This document shows positions 18,476 to 29,996 of a DNA stretch of 64,000 nucleotides, one piece after another. The stretch comes from Phyllobacterium sp. 628. GTDB taxonomy: Bacteria > Pseudomonadota > Alphaproteobacteria > Rhizobiales > Rhizobiaceae. Location of the stretch: NCBI RefSeq assembly GCF_014189505.1, contig NZ_CP050301.1, positions 3,789,501 to 3,853,500 on the forward strand, written 5' to 3'. Under the pieces are notes generated by a model. That model was not told where the DNA came from. It saw nothing but the letters and a program-made list of their open reading frames with translations, and made no database searches. The position numbers and the translations under genes are program-made. The number at the start of each line of letters is the position of its first letter. Within the stretch, counting starts at the first letter, position 1.

Positions 18476-19378
18476 TTAATCCTTACGCGGCTGGATCGTC
18501 TTCAGCATCTCGCCGATATTGTCGATGACACCGTTGCGAATGTCATTGCGCCACAGGGCAAAAGCCACATTGGCCTCGACGAATCCTTCCTTGGAACCCG
18601 TATCGTAGGTGCGGCCCTGGAAATGGTAGCCGAAGAAATCCTGTTCCTTCGCCAGTTTCAGCATGCCATCGGTCAGCTGAATCTCATTGCCGGCACCGCG
18701 TTCTTGATACTCGAGAATGTTGAAAATCTCGGGCTGCAGGATGTAACGGCCATTGATGTAAAGATTCGACGGCGCCGTACCCTTGGCTGGCTTCTCGACC
18801 ATTTCGGTCAATTCAAAGCCATTGCCGACGGCCTTGCCTTTGCCGACAATGCCGTATTTGTGCGCTTCTTCCGGATCGCATTCCTGCACCGCAACAATAT
18901 TGCCACCCGACTGATTGTAGAGTTCAACCATATCGGCCAGACATCCGCTTTTCTCCGGCTGCATGATCATGTCAGGCAGCAGCAGTGCGAAAGGTTCATC
19001 GCCGACGATATCGCGGGCGCACCAGACCGCATGGCCAAGACCCATCGGCACCTGCTGGCGGGTAAAACTTGTGGTTCCCGGTCCGGGCTGAATGCTCTTC
19101 AATTCATCCAGAAGACTGGTTTTGCCACGTTCCGACAGGGTTGAATAAAGTTCGTACTGCGCATCGAAATAATCCTCGATGACTGCCTTGTTGCGGCCGG
19201 TGACGAAGATGAAATGTTCAATGCCGGCTTCGCGCGCCTCATCCACCACATACTGGATCACCGGCTTGTCGACGACCGTCAGCATTTCTTTCGGAATCGA
19301 TTTCGTGGCCGGAAGAACGCGGGTGCCGAAACCTGCAACTGGAAAAACGGCTTTGCGGATTCTTTTCGCTGTAGTCAC
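18476..19378 (-). CDS. galU: UTP-glucose-1-phosphate uridylyltransferase
   Basis: A 300-residue cytosolic nucleotidyltransferase that makes UDP-glucose for exopolysaccharide, cyclic glucan and lipopolysaccharide synthesis. The nucleotide-binding motif is [27 protein letters not shown] at residues 11-32. Further blocks are [23 protein letters not shown] and the C-terminal [15 protein letters not shown]. The start is a GTG at 19378 with GGGGAG 6 bases upstream. It is transcribed away from the lytic transglycosylase gene; the 280-bp gap holds both promoters. Confidence 0.95.
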   Translation of the reverse strand: MTTAKRIRKAVFPVAGFGTRVLPATKSIPKEMLTVVDKPVIQYVVDEAREAGIEHFIFVTGRNKAVIEDYFDAQYELYSTLSERGKTSLLDELKSIQPGPGTTSFTRQQVPMGLGHAVWCARDIVGDEPFALLLPDMIMQPEKSGCLADMVELYNQSGGNIVAVQECDPEEAHKYGIVGKGKAVGNGFELTEMVEKPAKGTAPSNLYINGRYILQPEIFNILEYQERGAGNEIQLTDGMLKLAKEQDFFGYHFQGRTYDTGSKEGFVEANVAFALWRNDIRNGVIDNIGEMLKTIQPRKD

Positions 19379-19656
19379 ACTATGCTCCCCATCTCTACAT
19401 TCTATTCAAATAACATTGGTAATAGACATTTGACCCGCAAAGAATGAAAATAGTTTGTGCGGCGCAATAAACATTTTTTTCCAGCGGTAATGTTCGCACA
19501 TAAATGTCCAAATATTAGGCAATCCGTCCGGGTCAGAAACCGCTCACTGATCGAAATGGCGCCCAACCCAATGCCATGGTAAACTAATTCCTAACTTTGA
19601 TGTGCGTAATTTATCGTTTGACCGGAATAGGTGGCAACACACTTCAAGGAGACACC

Positions 19657-20883
19657 ATGTTTGAGAGTCCATCGGCTTTCGCAAAGCGCATTATGATTTT
19701 GGCTGCAACCGCGAGCCTGGCTTTTGCCGTGACAGCAACCAGCGCCTCCGCCGATGCAAAATTCCAGAAATGGATAGCAGGCTTCCGCACGACTGCCATG
19801 CAGAGCGGTATTTCAGCCTCCACCTTCCAACGCGCCTTTGCCGGCGTAACCGAGATCGATCCCGAGGTCTTGCAAAAAGCCGCATACCAGCCTGAATTCG
19901 TCGCGCCGGTCTGGGATTACATCGATAACCGCGTCAACGAACATTCGATCACCACGGGCCGCGAAATGGCCAAGAAATACAGCCGTTGGCTCAACGCCAT
20001 CGAGAAATCGTTCGGTGTTGACCGCAATATCCTGCTGGCGATCTGGTCCATGGAGTCCAATTACGGCGAAGCCATGAACCGCCCTGACATCATGCGTGAT
20101 GCGGTTCGCTCGCTTGCCACCCTGGCCTATGCCGATGAGCGCCGGGCGAAATATGCCCGCACGCAGCTGATCGCCGCGATGAAAATTTTGCAGACCGGCG
20201 ACATTGACCGCAGCCATCTGACCGGTTCATGGGCCGGAGCGCTGGGTCACACCCAGTTTATCCCGACCAGCTACCTCTCTTATGCCGTCGACATGGACGG
20301 CAACGGCAAACGCGACATCTGGACATCCATTCCTGATGCACTCGGGACAGCTGCCAACCTTCTGAAAAAGAATGGCTGGGAGCCGGGGCGGACATGGGGC
20401 TATGAAGTGGCTCTGCCTGCAGGGCGTAAATTCCCGGCCGGATCGAAGACAATGGCCGAATGGCAAAGTCTCGGCGTCGTTCGCGCCAATGGCAAACCAT
20501 TTCCGCGCGGCGGCGAAAAGGGCCAATTGAAAGTGATGGACGGCCGCGAAGGCCCGGCATTCCTGATGACGAAAAACTTCTTCGTTCTCAAGAACTATAA
20601 CAATGCGGATAAATATGCGCTTGGCGTGGGCTTGCTTGCCGACCAGATCGCGGGGGCTCCGGCGCTGCGTCAGGACTGGAATCGTCCGTTCACGCCGATT
20701 TCGATGCGAGAACGTGAAGAATTGCAGACACATCTGCGTGCGCTCGGCTATTATAGCGGCGAAGTGGACGGAAAAATCGGCTCAAGCTCAAGGGACGCCA
20801 TTCAGGCATTCCAGAAAAAGATGGGCCTTGATCCGGACGGTCATCCCAGCAAGGAAGTCTTGACCGTTATCCGCAAGCGATAA
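19657..20883 (+). CDS. Lytic murein transglycosylase (MltB-like) with peptidoglycan-binding domain
   Basis: About 408 residues and exported. The signal peptide ends near SAS-ADA (about residue 33). The SLT_2/MltB catalytic domain follows, with AIWSMESNYGEAM carrying catalytic Glu133, then GSWAGALGHTQFIPTSYL and the Asp-rich DMDGNGKRDIW. A C-terminal PG_binding_1 domain (LQTHLRALGYYSGEVDGKIG..) ends the protein. It cleaves glycan strands with formation of 1,6-anhydro ends. The ATG at 19657 follows AAGGAG. The SGNH gene starts 15 bp after its stop, and this envelope pair is probably one operon. Confidence 0.93.
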   Translation: MFESPSAFAKRIMILAATASLAFAVTATSASADAKFQKWIAGFRTTAMQSGISASTFQRAFAGVTEIDPEVLQKAAYQPEFVAPVWDYIDNRVNEHSITTGREMAKKYSRWLNAIEKSFGVDRNILLAIWSMESNYGEAMNRPDIMRDAVRSLATLAYADERRAKYARTQLIAAMKILQTGDIDRSHLTGSWAGALGHTQFIPTSYLSYAVDMDGNGKRDIWTSIPDALGTAANLLKKNGWEPGRTWGYEVALPAGRKFPAGSKTMAEWQSLGVVRANGKPFPRGGEKGQLKVMDGREGPAFLMTKNFFVLKNYNNADKYALGVGLLADQIAGAPALRQDWNRPFTPISMREREELQTHLRALGYYSGEVDGKIGSSSRDAIQAFQKKMGLDPDGHPSKEVLTVIRKR

Positions 20884-20897
20884 GGTTTGGAATTACC

Positions 20898-22115
20898 ATG
20901 GACACGATAAAGCGCCCAACTGGATTCATCCGTTGCCTTGTCGTGTCCGTATCGCTGGGTGCTGCCGGTGGACTGGTCTTTACAGATATCGCCGCCGCGC
21001 AGCAGCGTACCATCCTTGACATGCTGTTCGGTCCGCGCCGGGATGTGTATCGCGAAGACAGCGACCGGATGATCTTTGACGAAAACAACAGGCCGGCAAG
21101 ACCGGCCAAGAACCGTTCGACCAAGCGCGCCGAGCGCCCGCGACCCCAGCAACCGGCGGCTCCCGCTGCACAAAATACACCCGCAACACCGCAGCCGGTG
21201 ATCCCATCAAAAATGACCGACGCCAAGACCATTCTGGTTGTGGGGGATTTCATGGCCAGCGGCCTCGCCGAAGGTCTTGATGCAGCATTCATGGATTCGC
21301 CCGGCGTGCGGGTCATCGACAAAAGCGATGGCTCGTCCGGTTTTGTGCGCAGCGACCATCGCGACTGGCCCGCAACCATTGGCAGCCTGATCGATGCGGA
21401 AAAACCTGCAGTTGTCGTGGTCATGATTGGCGCCAATGACCGCCAGCAATTCCTCAATGGCCCTGTGTTGCAAAGCGAGGCTTGGGCCAAGGAATATCAG
21501 GCACGCGTGCGGACCTTCCTCGAAGCGGTCAAGAAAACCGGCCATCCCTTGGTTTGGGTCGGTCAGCCTTCGTTCAAGTTCAAGAACATGACCAACGATC
21601 TTCTGGCATTCAACGAGGTCTATCGCAGCGCGACCGAAAAGGCAGACGGAAAATTTGTCGATGTCTGGGAAGGTTTCGTGGATCAGGGCGGCAGTTTTAC
21701 ACTTTCCGGCTTCGATGTTTCAGGGCAGACCGTCCGGCTGCGCAACAATGACGGCATCGGTCTGACAACAGCGGGCAAACGCAAGCTCGCCTTCTATGCG
21801 GAAAAACCATTGCGGCAGATGCTGGGTACCGCGACCTCGCCTGCCATTGCTGCCATTAAACCGGGATCGCCGGTGCAGGCTCTCCCCGAGACACCGCAGG
21901 CGCCGGTGAAAATCGACCGGATTGCCCCGATCAGCCTGAATGACCCGGAGTTGGACGGCGGCACTGATCTTCTTGGCGCAACACCGCGCGCTGGAACAGC
22001 CGCTGATAAATCAGCCAAGGACCGGCTCCTCATCGAAGGCTCTGCGCCGCAAGGCCAGCCCGGAAGGATCAATGATTATTCGTGGCCGGCCAAGACCAAT
22101 ATACCGGCACAATAA
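20898..22115 (+). CDS. DUF459 / SGNH-hydrolase-like exported protein
   Basis: A 405-residue protein with an N-terminal signal segment (cleavage near AAA-QQ), a basic Pro/Arg-rich linker, and an SGNH/GDSL-type domain of the DUF459 family. Block I is degenerate (VVGDFMASGLAEGL, where GDS would be expected). Block III is clear (VVVMIGANDRQQF). DUF459 proteins are thought to be periplasmic esterase-like proteins, but their substrates are unproven. The gene follows the lytic transglycosylase by 15 bp, which suggests a role on peptidoglycan or an acylated wall polymer (inference). The tail is Pro/Ala-rich and disordered. Confidence 0.8.
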   Translation: MDTIKRPTGFIRCLVVSVSLGAAGGLVFTDIAAAQQRTILDMLFGPRRDVYREDSDRMIFDENNRPARPAKNRSTKRAERPRPQQPAAPAAQNTPATPQPVIPSKMTDAKTILVVGDFMASGLAEGLDAAFMDSPGVRVIDKSDGSSGFVRSDHRDWPATIGSLIDAEKPAVVVVMIGANDRQQFLNGPVLQSEAWAKEYQARVRTFLEAVKKTGHPLVWVGQPSFKFKNMTNDLLAFNEVYRSATEKADGKFVDVWEGFVDQGGSFTLSGFDVSGQTVRLRNNDGIGLTTAGKRKLAFYAEKPLRQMLGTATSPAIAAIKPGSPVQALPETPQAPVKIDRIAPISLNDPELDGGTDLLGATPRAGTAADKSAKDRLLIEGSAPQGQPGRINDYSWPAKTNIPAQ

Positions 22116-22124
22116 CGGGAGCGT

Positions 22125-22157
22125 GCTTACCCCTCTGGTTTGAAGGGTAAGCCTTTT
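22125..22157 (+). terminator. Terminator between the SGNH gene and gltD
   Basis: Arms GCTTACCC and GGGTAAGC with a 12-base loop, followed by CTTTTCC. It lies in the gap between convergent genes and can serve the rightward one. Confidence 0.7.
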
Positions 22158-22158
22158 C

Positions 22159-23613
22159 CTATCGCGGCAGGACCGATGCGCCCATCAGCGCCACATCGAT
22201 GGCCTGTGCAGCCTGTCTTCCCTCGCGGATAGCCCAGACAACCAGCGACTGTCCGCGACGGATATCGCCGGCTGTGAACAGCTTGTCCACGCTGGTGCGA
22301 TAGTCCTTGTCATCGGCGGCGAGTGAGCGATTGCCGCGACGGTCCGCACGCATTTCCAGCGCATCGCCAAGTTCCTTGACGACACTGGTTTCGAACGGAC
22401 CGGAGAAGCCGATGGCGATGAAGGCCAGATCCGCCTTGATATAGAATTCTGTTCCGGCAATCGGCTTGCGCGCCTCGTCGACTTCACAGCACTTCACATG
22501 GGTCAGCACACCATTCTCGCCGATGAATTCAAGCGTCGCCACCTGAAATTCACGGTCCGCACCTTCGGCCTGTGAGGAGGATGTGCGCATCTTTGTCGCC
22601 CAATAGGGCCAGACGCTGAGCTTGTCTTCCTTCTCGGGCGGCTGCGGACGGATATCGAGCTGGGTGACCTTGACTGCGCCCTGCCGGAAAGCAGTGCCAA
22701 CGCAGTCAGATGCTGTATCACCACCGCCAACCACCACCACGTGACGGCCCGAAGCAACGATGGAATCACTCGGCCAGGCCACGGATTCAATGCTTTCCCG
22801 GCCAACCCGGCGATTCTGCTGCACAAGATAGTTCATGGCATCATGAACGCCTTCCAGATCGGCGCCAGGAATGCCTGCCGGACGGGGTGTTTCCGCGCCG
22901 CCGCAATAGAGCACGGCGTCATAGGTATCGAGCAGTTCCTGCACCGGCTTGTCGATGCCGACATTGACACCGTAGAAGAAGGTAACGCCCTCGCCTTCCA
23001 TCTGGCTGACGCGGCGGTCGATGAAATGCTTTTCCATCTTGAAATCAGGAATGCCGTAGCGGAGCAGACCGCCAGCACGGCTTTCGCGCTCATAGACATG
23101 CACTTCGTGGCCGGCGCGGCCAAGCTGCTGCGCAGCGGCCATGCCCGCAGGGCCCGATCCGATAACGGCAACCTTCTTGCCGGTCTTGGAAGCGGCAGGC
23201 TGCGGAATGATGAAGCCCTTTTCATAGGCCTTGTCAGCAATCGCCTGTTCCACGGTCTTGATGGATACCGGCACATCTTCCAGATTAAGCGTGCAGGCTT
23301 CCTCACAAGGCGCCGGGCAGATACGGCCGGTAAATTCCGGGAAATTGTTGGTGGAATGCAGGTTGCGGATCGCCTCATCCCAATTGTCGTTGTAAACGAG
23401 ATCGTTCCAATCCGGAATCTGGTTGTGAACCGGGCAGCCTGTCGGGCCATGACAGAACGGAATACCGCAATCCATGCAGCGCGCCGCCTGCTTCTTGACC
23501 TCGCCATCGGTCATGGGAATGGTGAATTCCCGGAAATGCCTGATACGGTCAGACGCTGGCTGATACTTTCCGACCTGTCGGTCGATCTCTAGAAAACCTG
23601 TAACCTTACCCAT
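22159..23613 (-). CDS. gltD: Glutamate synthase (NADPH) small subunit
   Basis: A 484-residue FAD flavoprotein that passes electrons from NADPH to GltB. N-terminal cysteines 46, 49, 54 and 60 (CMDCGIPFCHGPTGCP) and a second set (CPAPCEEACTLN) bind the iron-sulfur clusters. The FAD site VIGSGPAGMAAAQQL and the NADPH site VVVGGGDTASDC are both intact, and a second Gly-rich block (FTAGDIRRGQSLVVWAI) lies at the end. It is downstream of gltB with a 116-bp gap, the usual order. The pair makes two glutamates from glutamine and 2-oxoglutarate. Confidence 0.96.
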   Translation of the reverse strand: MGKVTGFLEIDRQVGKYQPASDRIRHFREFTIPMTDGEVKKQAARCMDCGIPFCHGPTGCPVHNQIPDWNDLVYNDNWDEAIRNLHSTNNFPEFTGRICPAPCEEACTLNLEDVPVSIKTVEQAIADKAYEKGFIIPQPAASKTGKKVAVIGSGPAGMAAAQQLGRAGHEVHVYERESRAGGLLRYGIPDFKMEKHFIDRRVSQMEGEGVTFFYGVNVGIDKPVQELLDTYDAVLYCGGAETPRPAGIPGADLEGVHDAMNYLVQQNRRVGRESIESVAWPSDSIVASGRHVVVVGGGDTASDCVGTAFRQGAVKVTQLDIRPQPPEKEDKLSVWPYWATKMRTSSSQAEGADREFQVATLEFIGENGVLTHVKCCEVDEARKPIAGTEFYIKADLAFIAIGFSGPFETSVVKELGDALEMRADRRGNRSLAADDKDYRTSVDKLFTAGDIRRGQSLVVWAIREGRQAAQAIDVALMGASVLPR

Positions 23614-23729
23614 AAAACTGCTCCCCTCGCCCTTGGAGGACCACCCGTTCCCTGACTAGGGTCTGGGCAGCATTGGACCCCATGCCGAGCATCAGTTTGA
23701 TGACGCTCGAAGCATGGAGTGCGTTGATT

Positions 23730-26700
23730 TTATTCCGCTGCAACACCCATCCGCATGCGCTCCATATCTTCGAGCGCGCGGCGATATTCGACCGGCATGA
23801 CCTTTACGAATTTCGGCCGGAAAGTTTCCCAATTGTCGAGAATTTCTTTCGCCCGGCCAGAGCCCGTATAGTGCATATGGTTCGAAATGAGCTGCACGAG
23901 ACGTTCCTCATCGTGTCTGGTCATATTGCCCGAGACATCGACGCGGCCTTTGTGAGCCAGATCGCCACCGTGATGATGCAGCTTTTCAAGGATATCATCC
24001 TCTTCCGGCACCGGCTCAAGCTCGACCATCGCCATGTTGCAGCGTTGGGCGAAATCCCCGGCTTCATCAAGCACATAAGCTACACCGCCTGACATACCCG
24101 CTGCAAAGTTCCGGCCTGTCTGACCAATAACCACAACAACGCCGCCGGTCATATATTCGCAGCCGTGATCGCCCGTGCCTTCAACAACGGCAATGGCGCC
24201 GGAGTTGCGCACGGCAAAACGCTCGCCCGCGACGCCGCGGAAATAGGCCTCGCCTTCGATGGCGCCGTAAAGCACCGTATTGCCGACAATGATGGAGTCT
24301 TCCGGCACGATTTTCGTATTATCCGGCGGACGGATGACAATGCGGCCGCCGCAAAGTCCCTTGCCGACGTAATCGTTGCCGTCGCCAATCAACTCGAACG
24401 AAATACCGCGCGCCAGGAATGCCGCGAAGGATTGACCCGCCGTGCCATTGAACTTGACCGAAATCGTATCTTCGGGAAGTCCCTTGTGGCGATAACGCTT
24501 GGCCACTTCGCCCGAAAGCATGGCTCCGGCCGAACGGTCAACGTTCTTGATCGGCATTTCGATCTTCACCGGAATCTTGCTTTCCAGTGCGGTCTTTGCC
24601 TGTTCGATCAGCTTGCGATCAAGAATATCGACAATCGGATGGTTCTGCCGCTCGGTCCAGCGCGTCTTTTCTTCCGGTGCTTCCGGCTTGTGGAAGATGC
24701 GGGTGAAATCGAGACCCTTGGCCTTCCAATGGTCGATCATCTCGCGCTTTTCGAGAAGTTCGGCCTTGCCGACAATCTCTTCCATCCGGGTGTAACCCAT
24801 CTCGGCGAGGAACTGCCGCACCTCTTCTGCCATGAAGAAGAAGAAGTTGATGACATGTTCCGGCGTACCCTTGAACCGCTTGCGCAGGACCGGGTCCTGC
24901 GTCGCAACGCCAACCGGGCACGTATTGAGGTGACACTTGCGCATCATGATGCAACCGGCGGAAATCAGCGGTGCAGTGGAGAAGCCGAATTCGTCGGCAC
25001 CCAGCAGCGCGCCGATGATCACGTCACGGCCCGTACGCAGACCGCCATCGACCTGCAGGGCGATGCGCGAACGCAAGCCGTTGAGCACCAGCGTCTGCTG
25101 GGTTTCGGCAAGACCCATTTCCCAGGGGGAACCGGCATGCTTCAACGATGTCAGTGGCGATGCGCCAGTGCCGCCATCATAGCCTGAAATGGTGATGTGA
25201 TCGGCACGCGCCTTGGCAACACCGGCAGCAACTGTGCCGACACCGACTTCCGAGACTAGCTTGACCGACACATCGGCTTCAGGATTGACGTTTTTCAGAT
25301 CGTAGATGAGCTGCGCCAGATCCTCGATGGAATAGATGTCATGGTGCGGCGGCGGCGAAATCAGGCCGACGCCGGGCGTTGAGTGACGGGTCTTGGCAAC
25401 AGTCGCATCAACCTTGTGGCCGGGCAGCTGACCGCCTTCGCCGGGCTTGGCACCCTGCGCCACCTTGATCTGCATCATGTCCGAATTGACGAGATATTCT
25501 GTCGTCACACCGAAACGCCCGGATGCCACCTGCTTGATGGCAGAGCGTTCAGGATTCGGCTTGCCGTCCGGCATCGGATAGAAACGATCCGGCTCTTCGC
25601 CGCCCTCACCCGTGTTCGACTTGCCGCCGATCCGGTTCATGGCAATGGCCAGTGTCGTATGCGCCTCGCGGCTGATCGAGCCGAAGGACATGGCACCGGT
25701 GGAAAAACGCTTGACGATTTCCTTGGCTGGCTCGACATCGTCGATGGATACAGGCTTGCGGCCGCTATCACCTGCCAGCTTGATCTTGAACAGGCCACGG
25801 ATGGTTTGCGCCCGCGCCGACTGGCTGTTTACCAGATCGGAATATTCCTTGAACGTGGTGGCTGAGTCCGTGCGTACGGCATGCTGCAGCTTGGCAACCG
25901 CATCCGGCGACCACAAATGTGCCTCGCCGCGCATGCGGTAGGCATATTCGCCGCCAACTTCCAGCGTGTTGAGCAGAACGGGATCGTTGCCGAAAGCGTC
26001 TTTATGACGGCGAACCGTCTCTTCCGCCACTTCCTCAAGGCCGACGCCTTCAATCGTTGTCGCGGTTCCAAAGAAGAACCGGTCAACAAATTCCGACTTC
26101 AAGCCAACCGCGTCAAAAATCTGCGCGCCGCAATAGGACTGATAGGTGGAAATGCCCATCTTGGACATGACCTTGAGAATGCCCTTGCCGATGGACTTGA
26201 TGTAGCGCGATACGACTTCCTTTGAATCCACTTCCGGCGGAAACTCACCGCGCTTGTGCATATCAAGCAGCGTATCGAAAGCGAGATAGGGATTGATTGC
26301 TTCCGCGCCATAGCCGGCGAGGCAGCAGAAATGATGCACTTCGCGCGGCTCGCCCGATTCCACGACCAGACCCACCGATGTGCGCTGACCCTTGCGGATC
26401 AGGTGATGGTGGACAGCAGCGGTTGCCAAGAGTGCCGGGATCGGAATCCGGTCCGGTCCAACCTGGCGGTCGGAAAGGATGATGATGTTGTAACCGCCAT
26501 GCACAGCAGCTTCCGCACGCTCGCACAGACGCTCCAGCGCACCGGCAAGACCGGCAGCGCCTTCCTCGACATTGTAAGCAATATCGAGCGTCTTCGTATC
26601 GAAACGGTCTTCCGTGTGGCCGATGGAGCGGATTTTTTCCAGATCGCCATTGGTCAGGATTGGCTGGCGCACTTCCAGACGCTTGCGGCGCGAGGAACCG

Positions 26701-28448
26701 ACCAGATCGAAAATGTTGGGGCGCGGACCGATGAACGAAACAAGGCTCATCACCAGCTCTTCGCGGATCGGATCGATCGGCGGGTTGGTAACCTGCGCGA
26801 AGTTCTGCTTGAAATAGGTGTAAAGCATCTTCGACATGTCAGACATGGCCGAGATCGGCGTGTCCGTACCCATCGATCCGATGGCTTCCTGACCCGTTGT
26901 CGCCATCGGCGACATCAGAATCTTCGTGTCTTCCTGTGTATAGCCAAAGGCCTGCTGGCGGTCGAGCAGACTGACATCCTTGCGCAGCGCGCGCGGTTCA
27001 ACCGGGCTCAATTCCTCAAGAATAAGCTGGGTGTTCTTCAGCCATGACTTGTAGGGATGGCGGGTGGCGATTTCCGACTTGATCGTGTCATCGGAAACGA
27101 TCTCGCCCTTTTCCATGTCGATCAGCAGCATGCGGCCCGGCTGGAGCCGCCACTTCTTGACGATCTTTTCCTCTGGCACCGGCAGAACACCAGCCTCCGA
27201 CGCCATGATGACAAAATCATCATCGGTCACGATGTAGCGGGCTGGACGCAGACCGTTGCGGTCGAGGGTCGCACCAATCTGGCGGCCATCGGTGAAGGCA
27301 ACAGCAGCGGGGCCATCCCATGGCTCCATCAGCGCAGCGTGATATTCGTAGAAAGCCTTGCGGTCATCCGACATCAGCTTGTTGCCGGACCAAGCCTCCG
27401 GAATAAGCATCATCATGGCATGAGCAAGCGAGTAGCCACCCTGGAACAGGAATTCCAGCGCGTTATCGAAGCAAGCTGTATCGGACTGGCCTTCGTAGGA
27501 AATCGGCCACAGCTTGGAAATATCGTTGCCGAAGAACTCGGAGTCCACCGATGCCTGACGTGCTGCCATCCAGTTGACGTTGCCGCGCAACGTGTTGATT
27601 TCGCCGTTATGCGCGACCATGCGGTACGGGTGTGCCAGCTTCCATGACGGGAACGTGTTGGTCGAGAACCGCTGGTGCACCAGCGCAACCGCGCTGACAA
27701 AACGCGGATCCTTCAAATCCTTATAGTAGGCACCCACCTGATAGGCGAGAAACATGCCCTTATAGACGATGGTCCGCGCCGACATGGATACGACATAGAA
27801 GTCACTCTCCTTGCCGCCATTGTCCTGATAGATGCGGTTCGAGATCACCTTGCGCAGGATGAACAGCCGGCCTTCGAAATCCTCGTTGGATTCGATGTTC
27901 GGGTTGCGGCCGATGAAAACCTGACGGTGATAAGGCTCGGTCGCAGCAATATGCGGCGCCTTGGACAGGGACGAATTATCGACCGGAACGTCGCGGAAAC
28001 CGATCAGCGTCTGGCCTTCCGAGGCGATAACCTCGGCGATAACCGTCTCGATACGGGCACGCTCATCCGCGTCCTGCGGCATGAAGAGGTAACCAACCGC
28101 GTAATGATTGACGGCAGGCAGTTCGACGCCCTTTTCCGCCCATTCGGCACGGAAAAACGCATCGGGAATCTGCACGAGCATGCCTGCGCCATCGCCCATC
28201 AACGGGTCGGCGCCAACGGCACCGCGATGCGTCAGGTTTTCGAGCATGAACAGCCCGTCTTCGATGATCTTGTGGGACTTGACGCCTTTCATATGCGCAA
28301 CAAAGCCAACGCCGCAGGCGTCATGCTCATTGCGTGGATCGTACAAGCCTTGTCGGGTGGGGAAACCAGACGATTTATTGGTTTTGACCGCACGATTCTG
28401 TACGGCCTGAGCGAGTTCAGTCGTTACAGATGGCGTCAAATCCGACAT
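23730..28448 (-). CDS. gltB: Glutamate synthase (NADPH) large subunit
   Basis: About 1572 residues. A 44-residue propeptide precedes the catalytic Cys45 ([14 protein letters not shown]) of the class II glutaminase domain. The central domain, the FMN-binding synthase domain ([24 protein letters not shown]) and the cluster ligands [15 protein letters not shown] follow. The C-terminal GXGXG beta-helix comes last ([17 protein letters not shown]). The start at 28448 follows GGAGGAATTGACG; a TTG 15 bases upstream overlaps that ribosome site and is rejected. It forms the ammonia-assimilating complex with GltD. No GltC-like regulator is adjacent. Confidence 0.97.
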   Translation of the reverse strand: MSDLTPSVTTELAQAVQNRAVKTNKSSGFPTRQGLYDPRNEHDACGVGFVAHMKGVKSHKIIEDGLFMLENLTHRGAVGADPLMGDGAGMLVQIPDAFFRAEWAEKGVELPAVNHYAVGYLFMPQDADERARIETVIAEVIASEGQTLIGFRDVPVDNSSLSKAPHIAATEPYHRQVFIGRNPNIESNEDFEGRLFILRKVISNRIYQDNGGKESDFYVVSMSARTIVYKGMFLAYQVGAYYKDLKDPRFVSAVALVHQRFSTNTFPSWKLAHPYRMVAHNGEINTLRGNVNWMAARQASVDSEFFGNDISKLWPISYEGQSDTACFDNALEFLFQGGYSLAHAMMMLIPEAWSGNKLMSDDRKAFYEYHAALMEPWDGPAAVAFTDGRQIGATLDRNGLRPARYIVTDDDFVIMASEAGVLPVPEEKIVKKWRLQPGRMLLIDMEKGEIVSDDTIKSEIATRHPYKSWLKNTQLILEELSPVEPRALRKDVSLLDRQQAFGYTQEDTKILMSPMATTGQEAIGSMGTDTPISAMSDMSKMLYTYFKQNFAQVTNPPIDPIREELVMSLVSFIGPRPNIFDLVGSSRRKRLEVRQPILTNGDLEKIRSIGHTEDRFDTKTLDIAYNVEEGAAGLAGALERLCERAEAAVHGGYNIIILSDRQVGPDRIPIPALLATAAVHHHLIRKGQRTSVGLVVESGEPREVHHFCCLAGYGAEAINPYLAFDTLLDMHKRGEFPPEVDSKEVVSRYIKSIGKGILKVMSKMGISTYQSYCGAQIFDAVGLKSEFVDRFFFGTATTIEGVGLEEVAEETVRRHKDAFGNDPVLLNTLEVGGEYAYRMRGEAHLWSPDAVAKLQHAVRTDSATTFKEYSDLVNSQSARAQTIRGLFKIKLAGDSGRKPVSIDDVEPAKEIVKRFSTGAMSFGSISREAHTTLAIAMNRIGGKSNTGEGGEEPDRFYPMPDGKPNPERSAIKQVASGRFGVTTEYLVNSDMMQIKVAQGAKPGEGGQLPGHKVDATVAKTRHSTPGVGLISPPPHHDIYSIEDLAQLIYDLKNVNPEADVSVKLVSEVGVGTVAAGVAKARADHITISGYDGGTGASPLTSLKHAGSPWEMGLAETQQTLVLNGLRSRIALQVDGGLRTGRDVIIGALLGADEFGFSTAPLISAGCIMMRKCHLNTCPVGVATQDPVLRKRFKGTPEHVINFFFFMAEEVRQFLAEMGYTRMEEIVGKAELLEKREMIDHWKAKGLDFTRIFHKPEAPEEKTRWTERQNHPIVDILDRKLIEQAKTALESKIPVKIEMPIKNVDRSAGAMLSGEVAKRYRHKGLPEDTISVKFNGTAGQSFAAFLARGISFELIGDGNDYVGKGLCGGRIVIRPPDNTKIVPEDSIIVGNTVLYGAIEGEAYFRGVAGERFAVRNSGAIAVVEGTGDHGCEYMTGGVVVVIGQTGRNFAAGMSGGVAYVLDEAGDFAQRCNMAMVELEPVPEEDDILEKLHHHGGDLAHKGRVDVSGNMTRHDEERLVQLISNHMHYTGSGRAKEILDNWETFRPKFVKVMPVEYRRALEDMERMRMGVAAE

Positions 28449-28901
28449 CGTCAATTCCTCCAAATGAGCCCCTTGGGGCGGTCAATTTCTCGCAGGACGG
28501 AATAGCATATATTCCTGTCCCCTCTGGTGCGGCATATCTTCCGGTACAAACTGCGGTCACCGTTTTGGGGACGGAAGCCACCATGCTTGCCATCCTCATT
28601 TTCAGATCACGCAAATTAGGACAGCATTGCTGTCATATCCTCGTATGCCAGAATAGTTCCAAACAAACAAGATGGAAAAGCAAAAAATAACACCATTAGA
28701 CGAAATATCATTGCGCCAAATGCCCTCGACTTATTACTTTAGTTTCGATTCAGGCGGTTTCCTCTAAATATACATGAGAAAACAGAGCGTTCCGCCATGG
28801 CGGACAAATTGACGCTGTGCGAAAGGCAATAGCGGCTCCTTTCAAGTCCTGCTGGAAAAGCGTAAGCGTGGCACCATCAACACAGTATCCGAGGTCGTTT
28901 C
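28449..28901. other. Divergent intergenic region, no gene seen
   Basis: About 450 bp between gltB and ltaE. It is AT-rich from about 28610 to 28770. It must hold the gltB promoter. A 14-bp palindrome TCCGCCATGGCGGA lies near 28793-28806, about 95 bp before ltaE. No RNA gene or open frame is convincing. Confidence 0.4.
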
Positions 28902-29951
28902 ATGCATTTCGCATCCGATAATTGGGCCGGAGCCCATCCGAAAATTGCCGAAAATCTCAACAAGCATGCGAGCGGTTTTGCTGCCGCCTATGGCACGAGC
29001 GATCTTGACCGGGCGGTTGAGAAGACTTTCAGCGAGATTTTTGAACGTGATGTCGCGGTTTTCTTTGTCGGCACCGGAACGGCTGCCAATTCATTGGCGC
29101 AGGCGATCATTGCCAAACCGGGTGGCATAACCTTTGCCCACCGCGAAGCACACATGATTGCTGATGAAGCGGGTGCACCGGGTTTCTTCGCGAGCGGAGC
29201 ACGTGTCCAGGCCGTAGATGGTCCGACAGGCCGCATGGATATCAACAATCTGAAAGCGGCATTTAACGGTTTCCCCGAGGGTCACGTTCATGCGGGGCAA
29301 CCGATGAGCGTTTCGATTACGCAATCAACCGAGAGCGGCACGCTTTATGAATTGGCCGAGATCGCTGCAATCTCAGCGCTGTGCCGGGAAAATGGCCTGC
29401 CGCTGCACATGGACGGTGCCCGCTTTGCCAATGCGCTTGTCTCGCTCGGCTGTTCGCCCGCGGAAATGACGTGGAAACAGGGCGTCGATATTCTGTCTTT
29501 CGGTGGAACCAAGAACGGCTGCTGGTGCGCGGAAGCCATGGTGTTCATGAACCCGGAACAGGCAAAGCAGGTGCCCTATATCCGCATGCGGTCCGCGCAG
29601 AATTTTTCAAAGTCGCGTTTCATTGCGGCGCAGTTCGAAGCCTATTTCGCGGGCGGGCTCTGGCTTGAACTTGCCGGCCACGCCAATGCCAGAGCGTCCG
29701 AACTCGCAAACCTTATAAAGGCATCGAAGAAACTTCGGCTTGCCTGGCAACCCCGCGCCAATGAAGTTTTCGCGATCATGACGAAACAAACGGCGGCTGA
29801 ACTGCACGGCGCCGGAGCCGTCTTTTATGACTGGCATGCACCGCATGCGGAGCGGGGTCTTGTTGCAGAAGATGAGACGATCACCCGGTTTGTGACCAGC
29901 TTTGCCACGACCTCAGAAGAGATCAGCCGTTTTGGTGATCTGATCGCATAA
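28902..29951 (+). CDS. ltaE: Low-specificity L-threonine aldolase
   Basis: A 349-residue PLP enzyme that splits L-threonine and L-allo-threonine into glycine and acetaldehyde. The fold-type I signatures are visible: FVGTGTAANSLA near residue 58, GLPLHMDGARFANAL with the cofactor-binding Asp, and SFGGTKNGCW with the PLP lysine at residue 204. The length fits the family. It is a single gene with its own terminator. Together with soxBDAG elsewhere in the window, glycine is a shared product, but no regulatory link is visible. Confidence 0.93.
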   Translation: MHFASDNWAGAHPKIAENLNKHASGFAAAYGTSDLDRAVEKTFSEIFERDVAVFFVGTGTAANSLAQAIIAKPGGITFAHREAHMIADEAGAPGFFASGARVQAVDGPTGRMDINNLKAAFNGFPEGHVHAGQPMSVSITQSTESGTLYELAEIAAISALCRENGLPLHMDGARFANALVSLGCSPAEMTWKQGVDILSFGGTKNGCWCAEAMVFMNPEQAKQVPYIRMRSAQNFSKSRFIAAQFEAYFAGGLWLELAGHANARASELANLIKASKKLRLAWQPRANEVFAIMTKQTAAELHGAGAVFYDWHAPHAERGLVAEDETITRFVTSFATTSEEISRFGDLIA

Positions 29952-29953
29952 AA

Positions 29954-29982
29954 AAAGCGGCACTTTCGCGCCGCTTCTTTCA
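29954..29982. terminator. Bidirectional terminator between ltaE and the Hsp20 gene
   Basis: AAAAAGCGGC then GCCGCTTCTTT, a 7-bp stem with flanking A and T runs, in the 45-bp gap between convergent genes. Confidence 0.85.
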
Positions 29983-29996
29983 CTCTGTCTGTCCGC

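Noticed and set aside
24165..25187. Long plus-strand frame (340 residues) opposite gltB
   Set aside because: It is an antisense shadow produced by the GC-biased codons of gltB, without any domain.
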